From contig JAILQA010000433.1 in assembly GCA_024699205.1 (NCBI GenBank), positions 1-7,240 of the forward strand: 7,240 nucleotides of DNA, written 5' to 3'. The number at the start of each line of letters is the position of its first letter. Within the stretch, counting starts at the first letter, position 1. This document shows positions 1 through 6,643 of this stretch, one piece after another. A program made the position numbers and the translations under genes. The stretch comes from Treponema sp. (GTDB lineage Bacteria; Spirochaetota; Spirochaetia; Treponematales; Treponemataceae). Below the pieces are notes generated by a model, which was not told the origin of the DNA, ran no database searches, and saw nothing but the letters and a program-made list of their open reading frames with translations.

Positions 1-1065
1 ACCCTTTCTCCAGATGTAATTCTTCTTGATATTGAAATGCCTAAAATGACAGGCGTAGAATTTCTCCAGAAACGCAAGGAACTTAAGCTTGATGTTCCTG
101 TAATTGTTCTTTCAAGTATTGCGACTGAAGGCGCAGCGGTAACAATTAAGTGTCTGGAGTTGGGAGCCTCGGATTTTATTACAAAGCCCGGTGGTTCTTC
201 AATTTCCTTGAATATTGCTGATGTTTCCGGTGATATTATTGAATGCATTTCTTCTTACGGAGGTGCTTATGCCCTCATGCACGGAAAAAATGTTTATGAT
301 CCAGAATTCTTCCTTCATCAGAAAAAATTAAAAGAAGCTACCCGCCGAATTACCAAGCAGAAAGGTGATGAGGCTGTTAAGTCTATTACCCTTTCTAAAG
401 CTGATATAGCAAGTCTTTCTGCCTGGACACCGGCTGTAGAAAAGAAACCTTCTGTAGTTGTACCGGAAAGAGAAGGTGGAAGAATAGAAATTATTGCAAT
501 TGGTATTTCCACAGGTGGACCAAACGCCCTGCGTGAGATGTTCAAATCTTTGGATTCTACAATCCATCAGCCAATTGTTGTTGTTCAGCACATGCCGGCT
601 GGATTTACTGCAGAGTTTGCAGCCAGCCTTAATGCAATTTGTCCTCTCACAGTAACCGAAGCAAGGGATGGAGAGCCGCTTTTAGGTGGACATGTTTATA
701 TAGCGCCGGGCAATTACCACATGCAGATAGTCCGAAAGCCAATCGGAAATATTATCCGTTTGAATCAGGATGCCCAGAGAAATGGTCACAGACCTTCTGC
801 CGATGTACTTTTTGAATCGATTGCACAGATTTATGGAAACAAAGCTCTTGGAATAATTATGACTGGTATGGGACGCGATGGAGCTGCTCAATTAGCCGAA
901 ATGCGAAAAAAAGGGGCCTGGACTTTAGGACAAAATCAGGCATCATGTATTGTTTACGGAATGCCTAAGGTTGCATATGAATTGGGGGCAGTTCAAAAAC
1001 AGGTTGCACTTAATGACATGGCAGGAGAAATCAACAAACTTGCCGCCGAGCATTTATACAGATAA
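1..1065 (+). CDS. cheB: Chemotaxis response regulator protein-glutamate methylesterase CheB (5' partial)
   Basis: CheB removes methyl groups from glutamates of chemoreceptors (and deamidates glutamines) to adapt the chemotaxis response; it is cytoplasmic and activated by CheA phosphorylation. The reading frame is open from base 1, before the first ATG at 37, so the gene starts outside the window; 354 residues are visible and roughly 45-50 are missing. The receiver domain shows PDVILLDIEMP with the phospho-acceptor Asp at 28-30, then LSS and the conserved Lys in TKPGG (about 184-195). The methylesterase domain begins near 481 and keeps the catalytic triad: Ser in GISTGGP (508-510), His in VQHMP (589-591) and Asp in GMGRDG (877-879). 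The linker between the domains is long: about 108 residues separate the receiver Lys from the catalytic Ser, against about 55 in enteric CheB. The stop lies one base from that of a convergent gene. Identification is firm. Confidence 0.96.
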   Translation, partial: TLSPDVILLDIEMPKMTGVEFLQKRKELKLDVPVIVLSSIATEGAAVTIKCLELGASDFITKPGGSSISLNIADVSGDIIECISSYGGAYALMHGKNVYDPEFFLHQKKLKEATRRITKQKGDEAVKSITLSKADIASLSAWTPAVEKKPSVVVPEREGGRIEIIAIGISTGGPNALREMFKSLDSTIHQPIVVVQHMPAGFTAEFAASLNAICPLTVTEARDGEPLLGGHVYIAPGNYHMQIVRKPIGNIIRLNQDAQRNGHRPSADVLFESIAQIYGNKALGIIMTGMGRDGAAQLAEMRKKGAWTLGQNQASCIVYGMPKVAYELGAVQKQVALNDMAGEINKLAAEHLYR

Positions 1066-1066
1066 A

Positions 1067-1579
1067 TTATAATTCATTAAGGTGTTTCTGACATTCAGCG
1101 ACGCCTTTTTCATTTTTCAACTCATGATAAGTATCGCGGAGATTGTAAATCGCATCTTCATAATAAGGGTTAAGAATAACTGCATTCTGAAATGCTTCAC
1201 TTGCTTTTTCAAAATCGTCGCTCTTAAAATGCACAACTCCTAAAAGATTCCAGAAATGAGGATTTTCAGTGTTTATCTCAATCCCTTCATAGCAGTAATT
1301 GAGAGCATCCTGCATTTTATTTGCCTGAAGACATGCAGTTCCTAAAGCTTCAAGAATCTCTTCATCGTAATAATTCAATTCATGAGCTTTTCTGAAGGAG
1401 TTTATTGCGTTTTCCATATCACCTGAGTTTCTATAAGTAACGCCGAGGTTATACCATACCAGATGATTGTTATTGTCAATTGTAACTGCACGTTTTAAAC
1501 AGGCAATTGCATCTTTGTAATTGCCCTTTGAAGCGAGAATAAGTGCGTGATTGTTAAGTTTATCTGCACGTTCTATCAT
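1067..1579 (-). CDS. Small TPR-repeat protein
   Basis: This is a 170-residue protein built almost entirely of tetratricopeptide repeats, helical hairpins that mediate protein-protein contacts. Five units of about 34 residues can be read: 5-38, 39-72, 73-106, 107-140 and a shorter last one at 141-170. Typical TPR signatures are W/YxxLG near the start of each unit (WYNLGV, FWNLLGV) and A at the helix-B positions (DAIACLKRA, NAINSFRKA, KASEAFQNA). No signal peptide or membrane segment is seen, so it is probably cytoplasmic. Its ATG overlaps the stop of the upstream prenyl synthase gene as ATGA, and an AAAGGA ribosome-binding site lies inside that gene, so translation is probably coupled. The partner protein is unknown; the neighbour suggests co-regulation with isoprenoid synthesis, not a function. 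Confidence 0.9.
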   Translation of the reverse strand: MIERADKLNNHALILASKGNYKDAIACLKRAVTIDNNNHLVWYNLGVTYRNSGDMENAINSFRKAHELNYYDEEILEALGTACLQANKMQDALNYCYEGIEINTENPHFWNLLGVVHFKSDDFEKASEAFQNAVILNPYYEDAIYNLRDTYHELKNEKGVAECQKHLNEL

Positions 1580-2664
1580 TTAAAATCCTTTGGAATCATT
1601 GAATCAAATAATTCATAAATTAAAGCAGCAATTTTTTCAGAATCCGAAGATTGCTGACGAGCTGCAAAGTAATCAGAAAAAGCCCGACAGTTTTCGTGAA
1701 TCAGCTTTTTTCCTTTTTCTGCTGCATCTGTAATGCAAGCGCTTTCTTCCAACAAAGAAATACATTTTTCCACAGCAGGAGAATTAATTCCTTCTTTCTG
1801 AGCCTGCTCCATCAAAGCAGAGATTTTTGCCTTATCTTCAGGACATTTTGCAATATGAATTAAAACCGGCAGGGATTTTTTTCCTTCTACAATATCATCT
1901 CCACGTTTTTTACCAGGATTTCCTTTTGTAAGATTTATTACATCATCAATAATCTGAAAGCCAATTCCTATATTTGCGGCAATTTCACCAATTTTTTCGC
2001 AATCTTCTGTACTTGCACCGCCAGCCGTAAAACCAACCTTAGCGGCAAGGGAAGATAAAGTTCCGGTCTTGCACTTTACCATAGACATGTATTCTTCCTG
2101 TGTTGGAAAAATGCTTTTATTCCGGTGCCAGTAAATATCCATAGCCTGACCAAGATGCAGGCGTCTCAATTCATTTGTATAAAGATTATAAAAGGTCAAC
2201 TTAAGGGCTTCAGAAAGGGCAATACTGTTCAGGCAGACAGGGGCTTCAAAATAAAGCCAGGAAGCCGCATTCAGGGCTGTATCGAGTCCGTAAGTTATAT
2301 AGGCAGAAGGTTTTCCCCGCCGCAAATCAGCAGAATCTTCTATATCATCGTGAATTAAACTTGCCGTATGGACAAACTCTACAAGGGGAGTAAGGGCATA
2401 AGCTTCATCTTCTGATATAGAATTGTCATAAAAGTTTTTGGACAGTTCATAACTCAAAATCAAAAGCAAAGGTCGCCAGCGTTTTCCTCCCAAAGAAATT
2501 AAATCTTTGTTTGGCTGAATAAGATTCTGGATAAAGTTGGGCTTAACTGCCTCAGGTAATTGCGAAAAAGAAAGTAATTGCCAGTCCTGCGAAAAATCCA
2601 TTGAAAGCGCTTTATCAAGAGCGGCTTCAATTTTAGTTAATCTCTCTATAAAATCGTTTTTCAT
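1576..2664 (-). CDS. Trans-polyprenyl diphosphate synthase (isoprenyl synthetase family)
   Basis: This 362-residue enzyme condenses isopentenyl diphosphate with an allylic diphosphate to extend all-trans isoprenoid chains in the cytoplasm. Family motifs appear in order: GGKRWRP (59-65), the first Asp-rich motif DDIED (106-110) within LIHDDIEDSADLRRGKPS, GQAMD (172-176), KTG (199-201), and the second Asp-rich region IIDDVIN (238-244). The last Asp of the second DDxxD is Asn (N244), a variant also known in eukaryotic geranylgeranyl diphosphate synthases. Residues just before the first motif are small (Ala101, Ser102) and not aromatic, which in this family favours products longer than C15, but chain length cannot be fixed from sequence. 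The start ATG is the only one giving the usual N-terminal length; the next Met is residue 22. It is the first gene of a two-gene operon with the TPR gene and diverges from dus. Confidence 0.93.
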   Translation of the reverse strand: MKNDFIERLTKIEAALDKALSMDFSQDWQLLSFSQLPEAVKPNFIQNLIQPNKDLISLGGKRWRPLLLILSYELSKNFYDNSISEDEAYALTPLVEFVHTASLIHDDIEDSADLRRGKPSAYITYGLDTALNAASWLYFEAPVCLNSIALSEALKLTFYNLYTNELRRLHLGQAMDIYWHRNKSIFPTQEEYMSMVKCKTGTLSSLAAKVGFTAGGASTEDCEKIGEIAANIGIGFQIIDDVINLTKGNPGKKRGDDIVEGKKSLPVLIHIAKCPEDKAKISALMEQAQKEGINSPAVEKCISLLEESACITDAAEKGKKLIHENCRAFSDYFAARQQSSDSEKIAALIYELFDSMIPKDFK

Positions 2665-2672
2665 GCCCCTGC

Positions 2673-2687
2673 ATTATATGATATAAT
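2673..2687. repeat. 15-bp perfect palindrome formed by two divergent -10 boxes
   Basis: ATTATAT-G-ATATAAT is a perfect inverted repeat with 7-base arms around one central base. Each arm holds a TATAAT reading outward on its own strand, so the symmetry follows from the back-to-back promoters; an operator role is possible but not shown. Confidence 0.75.
2679..2687 (+). promoter_or_regulatory. Extended -10 promoter for dus
   Basis: TGATATAAT is a perfect extended -10 element (TGn followed by TATAAT at 2682-2687). No good -35 hexamer is present 17 bases upstream, which is usual for extended -10 promoters. The predicted start near 2694 leaves a leader of about 20 bases containing the dus ribosome-binding site. 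Its -10 box lies three bases from the -10 box of the opposite-strand promoter, so polymerase could probably occupy only one at a time. Confidence 0.6.
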
Positions 2688-2704
2688 TCAAAAAATGTAA
2701 AATT

Positions 2705-2717
2705 AGGATTGAATATG
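2705..2717 (+). promoter_or_regulatory. Ribosome-binding site that fixes the dus start
   Basis: AGGA at 2705-2708 is six bases upstream of the ATG at 2715. An in-frame TTG at 2709 would sit directly on the Shine-Dalgarno sequence and adds only two residues, so the ATG is the better start. Confidence 0.75.
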
Positions 2718-3770
2718 AAATTAATTTGTGGACCTATGGCTACGGTCAGTCATCCGGCCTTTAGATTTCTTGTAGAAAAGTTTGGCGGTTGTGATGAATA
2801 TTTTACCGAAATGATAAATGCGGGAACTCTTCTGACAGGCGGTCCTTTTGAAAAATACTATCTGGACTCTTCTCCCTGTCCCCAAAAAATTGTCTGGCAG
2901 CTTACTTCTAAAAATACAGAACTAATGCTTGGTGCAGCAGAAAGAATTGTAAAACTTGATGGTATTGGAATTGATTTGAACATGGGCTGTTCTGCTCCCG
3001 ATATTTATAAAACCGGTGCCGGCATTTCCTGGATGATTAAAGACAGGGCTGAAACTTTTGCAATGGTAAAGAGTGTGGGAGAGATAATCAGTAATTATAA
3101 TTCTTCTTTGGAGAATAATTGTACAACGCAGGAAGCTGGTATTGGTGGCGGTAAAAAACGTTTCAGCGTAAAACTCCGCCTTGGTGATGACAATTTTACC
3201 GATGAAGGATTTTTTACTTTTTGTGATGGGCTTGTAGAAAGGGGAGTTCAGCTTTTGACCCTTCATCCGCGTACAAAAAAGGAAAAGCTTACCTTAACTC
3301 CACGTTATGCTTATTGCCAGAAGCTTGCTGAACGCTATAGGGGCTCTGGTCTGCAGATTTATTTGAATGGAAATATAAAAGATCAAGCTTCTTATGATTA
3401 TGCTCTTTCTATCGCACCAGATGTAGATGGCGTGATGATTTCGCGTGCTTCTGTTCAAAAGCCCTGGATTTTTTCTGAATTAAAGCAGACTTTACGTGGG
3501 GAGTTTGTCCAGGGGCAGCCCTCACAAGCTCCAGTTGTAGATATGCAGGAGCTGGCCTTTTCTTTTATTGATGATGTAGAAAAATATCAGCCGCCAGAGT
3601 TTTGGAAAACCCGTTTGCAGCGCTTTTTTACTTATTTTTGCATGAACTTTAAGTTTTCACATTATGCCCAGACTCAGTTCTTAAATGCTAAGGATAACGA
3701 AGACCTGCGCTCTCGCATAAAAGATTTTTTTGAAAAATGTCCTGAAGAAAAGCTTTTTATTCCCAAATAA
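2715..3770 (+). CDS. dus: tRNA-dihydrouridine synthase family protein
   Basis: Dus enzymes are FMN-dependent and use NADPH to reduce specific uridines of tRNA to dihydrouridine. The 351-residue product begins with the family's GPMATVSHPAFR segment (residues 6-17, compare APMAGVTDxxFR). It has the catalytic cysteine region NMGCSAP (Cys92), the FMN-contacting VKLRLG (Lys153), LTLHPRT (His184), LNGNI (217-221) and GVMISRA (239-245) followed by KPWIF. These give a complete TIM-barrel plus a C-terminal helical domain (about 275-351). Two features differ from common Dus proteins: the usual GCP is GCS, and about 24 residues (126-149, 3090-3161), rich in Asn and Gly, are inserted before the Lys motif. 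The gene is divergent from the prenyl synthase gene and apparently monocistronic. The Dus subfamily (A, B or C) cannot be assigned. Confidence 0.92.
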   Translation: MKLICGPMATVSHPAFRFLVEKFGGCDEYFTEMINAGTLLTGGPFEKYYLDSSPCPQKIVWQLTSKNTELMLGAAERIVKLDGIGIDLNMGCSAPDIYKTGAGISWMIKDRAETFAMVKSVGEIISNYNSSLENNCTTQEAGIGGGKKRFSVKLRLGDDNFTDEGFFTFCDGLVERGVQLLTLHPRTKKEKLTLTPRYAYCQKLAERYRGSGLQIYLNGNIKDQASYDYALSIAPDVDGVMISRASVQKPWIFSELKQTLRGEFVQGQPSQAPVVDMQELAFSFIDDVEKYQPPEFWKTRLQRFFTYFCMNFKFSHYAQTQFLNAKDNEDLRSRIKDFFEKCPEEKLFIPK

Positions 3771-3804
3771 TTCTAAAAATTGCTGCCCGTATAGTTACTT
3801 GATA

Positions 3805-3813
3805 TGGTATAGT
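3805..3813 (+). promoter_or_regulatory. Candidate extended -10 promoter for the secreted three-gene operon
   Basis: TGGTATAGT matches an extended -10 (TGn-TATAGT) and lies in the only gap of size before the operon. It predicts a start near 3820 and a leader of about 26 bases. No acceptable -35 is seen. A second GTATAGT copy occurs 18 bases upstream (3789-3795) but lacks the TGn context. TATATT at 3833-3838 is a weaker alternative that would give a nearly leaderless mRNA. Confidence 0.4.
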
Positions 3814-3845
3814 ATTTTTCTTTGATTTAAATTATATTTTCCCTT

Positions 3846-4874
3846 ATGAAGAGAAAGGTTTTATTAGTATTAGTATTGCTTTCTGCCATTTCAGCATTTG
3901 CATTGGATAATTCTGTTGAAGAAGTAATGCAGGGTCTTGATGAAGTTGTAGAAGGCTATGGTTATGAAGAAGCATTGGTAACAATTGGCTTTATTACTTA
4001 TCAGGATTCCAACACTTGTGGAACGATTGTACCGTATATCCAGGAGAGAATTAAAAAAGCATCTGAAAATTTACAGCACATCAAAATTGTAAAAACCACA
4101 GAACTGTCGGAATATGAACAGTCTGGTATTGCAACCAGAGGACTCAGCAGGGGAATTGGTGACGATAATTCAACTTCTAAACAAAAAAAATTGATTTTGG
4201 ACGGTACATATACTCCTGACAGCGGACATATTTTATTTCAGCTTAGATTGCATGATGTCGAAAACGATTTCTGGGAATATGGTGCAGTTTGGGTCTCATT
4301 AGAGGAAGCTGCAGATTATACTTTGTATCCGCAAAATATAAAGCTTGCAGAAACTGTTCAGGAAGATTTTAATGAAATAACTAATCAGACGGATACGACA
4401 GATTCTAATCAGAATAATTCTAAAAAGCAGAATACTAAATCAGCAACCCGTATTACACTTGCAGCTTCCATGCTAGATTCAAATGGGGAGCTTGTAAATA
4501 TTCTTCACCCGAATGATATTGTACGCTTTAAAATCACAGCAGATTTTGACTGTTATATTGCAATTTTATGTATTGATGCAAATGGTGTAAAAACATGGCT
4601 TCCTACTACCAGTAATTTTATGGAAGCAAATGTATCTCGTTTGTTCCCTGATATTTCCGGTGCAGTTCTTAGAGTTGCAAATGACGGAGTTTTTGGTGCA
4701 GAGCAGGTTGTTATATATGCCAGCACAGGCAAAGAGGGACTTCCAAGTCAGGGAGATAACGGAAAATACACAAGTCAGGATCTTCACATGATTATGAAGA
4801 ATCAGCAGAATGCGAGAAAAGATAAAAACAATAAAACTGGTACCTTTAAAATTACGTACACAATTATTAAATAA
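3846..4874 (+). CDS. Exported DUF4384 domain protein with FlgO/CsgG-like N-terminal region
   Basis: This 342-residue protein has a signal peptide (MKRK, a Leu/Val core, likely cut after the AFA ending at residue 19), so it is exported; no lipobox Cys is present. Residues about 44-160 (VTIGFITYQDS, then VPYIQERIKKA and a LILDGTY...FQLRLHD stretch) resemble the compact alpha/beta domain of FlgO/CsgG-type envelope proteins; this call is tentative. A polar Gln/Asn/Thr/Asp linker (about 175-200) leads to a DUF4384 domain (about 201-340), recognised by HPNDIVRFKI, DCYIAILCIDANG, the WLPTT segment and FGAEQVVIYAST. DUF4384 is a beta-sandwich-like domain of unknown function often fused to caspase-like peptidases. 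Here the peptidase is the next gene, 20 bases downstream. No Shine-Dalgarno sequence is visible before the ATG (CCCTT), unlike the two genes that follow. Confidence 0.85.
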   Translation: MKRKVLLVLVLLSAISAFALDNSVEEVMQGLDEVVEGYGYEEALVTIGFITYQDSNTCGTIVPYIQERIKKASENLQHIKIVKTTELSEYEQSGIATRGLSRGIGDDNSTSKQKKLILDGTYTPDSGHILFQLRLHDVENDFWEYGAVWVSLEEAADYTLYPQNIKLAETVQEDFNEITNQTDTTDSNQNNSKKQNTKSATRITLAASMLDSNGELVNILHPNDIVRFKITADFDCYIAILCIDANGVKTWLPTTSNFMEANVSRLFPDISGAVLRVANDGVFGAEQVVIYASTGKEGLPSQGDNGKYTSQDLHMIMKNQQNARKDKNNKTGTFKITYTIIK

Positions 4875-4880
4875 ATATAT

Positions 4881-4897
4881 GGAGAAATAAAAAAATG
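4881..4897 (+). promoter_or_regulatory. Ribosome-binding site of the caspase-like gene
   Basis: GGAG at 4881-4884 precedes the ATG at 4895 by ten bases, inside a 20-base intergenic gap with no room for a full promoter. This supports translation from a transcript shared with the DUF4384 gene. Confidence 0.65.
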
Positions 4898-6616
4898 AAA
4901 AAAAACATCACTTTTTTAGTCGGCTTATTATTTACAATGGCTTTTTCAGCTTTTGCGCAGACAAAGGGGGAAGCAAAATACGCACTTCTTATTGCAAACA
5001 GTAATTATAAAACTTTCGGAAGTCTTGCAACTCCTGTAAAAGAAGCTGAAGAGTTAAAGAGTACGCTTGAAAAACTCAATTTTGCAGTAACTATTGTTGA
5101 AGATGCAAGCAAAGAAAATATACTTGATGCCCTCTATGATTTTCAGCAGAAGGTTTCTAAAGCAGGAGGAGTTGCATTTTTCCATTATGGTGGTCACGCA
5201 GTACAGGTAAACGGAAAGAATTACATTATTCCAGTTGATGCTGATATTCCGGACGAAAGACGCGTTAGTACTCGTGCAGTAGATTTGGATGAAATTATGT
5301 CAAGTATGCAGGGGGATACTAATATAGTAATTCTTGATGCATGTCGAAATAATCCTTTACCGGCTAGCAGTGGACGAAGTGCTACCAGAGGTCTTGTTCT
5401 TTCTGAATTCAAACCAAAGAACTCTATCATTGTTTATTCAGCTCAGCCTGGAAAGGTTGCACAGGATGGTGTTTTTACTCCGATTCTTACAAAAAATCTG
5501 CTGGAAGAAAAATCATTTACGGATGTTCTGATGGATACTCGCCGCGAAGTAAGAAAAAGAACAAATAATGAGCAGAGTCCTGGCGAATATAATGAACTTG
5601 ATGCTCCTATTTATCTGGCAGGTGTTACAACAACAACTACTACATCAACTGTAACGAACAATTCTAGAGGGCTTGACAGTGATGTTCCTACAAATACAGC
5701 TGCTACAAATACTGTTGCTTCAAATACATCTTATACAGACCAAACCCTTGTTGAAGAAGAAAATTATGCATCAACCTTTGATGAATATATGGCTTATGCT
5801 CAGAAAAATGATCCTGATGCTCAATATAATCTTGGATATATGTACGAAACTGGCGATGGCGTAGACCAGGATTTACTGCAGGCAAAAAAATGGTATGAAA
5901 AAGCAGCTAAACAAAATCAACCTGATGCACAATATGCTCTGGCAGCATTATATTATTTTGACAATGGTGTAATTAACCAGAATTATGCGGAAGCGAGAAA
6001 ATGGTTTGAAAAGGCTGCATATAATGGTGATGACTATGCAATGAATTTGTTAGGAGCTATGTATGAACAAGGTCACGGAACTAAGCAGGATTATGACGAG
6101 GCTTTGAGATGGTATTTAAAAGCTGCTGACAAAAATAATGTTTATGCTCAAAGAAACTTAGGGTTACTATATTTAAATGGAAATGGTGTAAGACAGAATT
6201 ACAAATTAGCAAAAGAATGGTTAGAAAAATCTGCAGAGCAGAATAATTCTACTGCAAAAGCTTGTCTTGCTTATCTCTATATTGATGGGCTTGGTGTAAA
6301 CCAGAATTATACAGAAGCAAAAAAATGGCTCGATTCTGCTGTTGAACAGGGAGACAGGCTTGCACAATTCTACCTTGGACACTTATATGAAAACGGCTAT
6401 GGTGTAAAACAGAATATAGATGAAGCAATAAAATGGTACAAGCTGGCTGCTGAGCAGGGAAGTGCAGGCGCAGAGGCCAGACTAAAAGCGCTTTCAGATT
6501 ATAATAATAATCAGAATGATTATGATGATTATGATTATTATGGTAGTTATGATAACTATGATAATAATGATGATGATGACGATGATGATTATGATTTCTT
6601 TGATTTTTTCTATTAA
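4895..6616 (+). CDS. Exported caspase-like (C14) peptidase with Sel1 repeats
   Basis: This 573-residue protein starts with a signal peptide (cleavage likely after AFA, residue 21), placing it outside the cytoplasm. Residues about 27-243 form a caspase-like domain of the bacterial metacaspase/orthocaspase type: YALLIANSNY opens the fold, His101 in HYGGHAVQ and Cys150 in ILDACRNNP form the catalytic dyad, and Asp148 two residues before the Cys fits the basic-P1 preference known for such enzymes. The later QPGKVAQDG and FTPILTKNL segments are also typical. A Thr-rich linker with six consecutive Thr (245-250) leads to six Sel1-like repeats of 36 residues (about 307-522), a solenoid for protein contacts, with a partial seventh. 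The tail (535-573) is Asp/Asn/Tyr-rich with seven Asp in a row and ends in FFDFFY. Both catalytic residues are intact, so activity is plausible; the substrate is unknown. Confidence 0.93.
   Translation: MKKNITFLVGLLFTMAFSAFAQTKGEAKYALLIANSNYKTFGSLATPVKEAEELKSTLEKLNFAVTIVEDASKENILDALYDFQQKVSKAGGVAFFHYGGHAVQVNGKNYIIPVDADIPDERRVSTRAVDLDEIMSSMQGDTNIVILDACRNNPLPASSGRSATRGLVLSEFKPKNSIIVYSAQPGKVAQDGVFTPILTKNLLEEKSFTDVLMDTRREVRKRTNNEQSPGEYNELDAPIYLAGVTTTTTTSTVTNNSRGLDSDVPTNTAATNTVASNTSYTDQTLVEEENYASTFDEYMAYAQKNDPDAQYNLGYMYETGDGVDQDLLQAKKWYEKAAKQNQPDAQYALAALYYFDNGVINQNYAEARKWFEKAAYNGDDYAMNLLGAMYEQGHGTKQDYDEALRWYLKAADKNNVYAQRNLGLLYLNGNGVRQNYKLAKEWLEKSAEQNNSTAKACLAYLYIDGLGVNQNYTEAKKWLDSAVEQGDRLAQFYLGHLYENGYGVKQNIDEAIKWYKLAAEQGSAGAEARLKALSDYNNNQNDYDDYDYYGSYDNYDNNDDDDDDDYDFFDFFY
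5813..6460 (+). repeat. Six Sel1-like repeats encoded in the caspase-like gene
   Basis: Six units of 36 codons follow one another without gaps, starting at residues 307, 343, 379, 415, 451 and 487. Each shows the pattern AxxxLGxxYxxGxGVxQNYxEAxKWxxKAA. The DNA of the units is clearly diverged, so this is an old protein repeat and not a recent tandem duplication. Confidence 0.88.
6497..6613 (+). repeat. GAT/TAT/AAT trinucleotide-rich tract encoding the Asp/Asn/Tyr tail
   Basis: This stretch is almost entirely codons GAT, TAT and AAT, including a run of seven Asp codons at 6569-6589. It encodes the low-complexity C-terminus of the caspase-like protein. In-frame repeat slippage could change the tail length without breaking the reading frame. 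Confidence 0.8.
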
Positions 6617-6626
6617 TAAGGTAATC

Positions 6627-6643
6627 GGGGGAATAATACAATG
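6627..6643 (+). promoter_or_regulatory. Ribosome-binding site of the third operon gene
   Basis: GGGGGA at 6627-6632 lies eight bases before the ATG at 6641 and supports this start. The gap to the previous stop is 24 bases and no promoter is seen in it. Confidence 0.65.

Larger units (their letters stand above)
2673..2701 (-). promoter_or_regulatory. Sigma70-type promoter for the prenyl synthase-TPR operon
   Basis: On the - strand TTTACA (2701-2696) and a perfect TATAAT (2678-2673) are separated by exactly 17 bases, close to the housekeeping consensus. The predicted transcription start is near 2666, only about two bases before the ATG at 2664, so the mRNA would be nearly leaderless. An AGGGG lies just before the ATG, but it is too close to act as a normal Shine-Dalgarno site. 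The promoter assignment rests on sequence match only. Confidence 0.7.

Noticed and set aside
318..891. Several - strand frames opposite cheB
   Set aside because: They lie wholly opposite a well-conserved coding region and show no domain or credible ribosome-binding site.
2709..2711. TTG as the start codon of dus
   Set aside because: It adjoins the AGGA ribosome-binding site with no spacing and adds only two residues; the ATG at 2715 has proper spacing.
2922..3266. A 114-residue - strand frame opposite dus
   Set aside because: It is a shadow of the dus reading frame, with no recognisable motif.
3797..3818. Possible terminator after dus (TACT...AGTA followed by T-run)
   Set aside because: The stem is only four A/T-rich pairs with a loop of about 11 bases, too weak for an intrinsic terminator, and it overlaps the better promoter candidate.
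6249..6641. A 130-residue - strand frame rich in His, Asn and Tyr
   Set aside because: It is the antisense reading of the GAT/TAT repeat tail and Sel1 region of the caspase-like gene. Its His-rich look comes from the triplet repeat, and it has no family motif.
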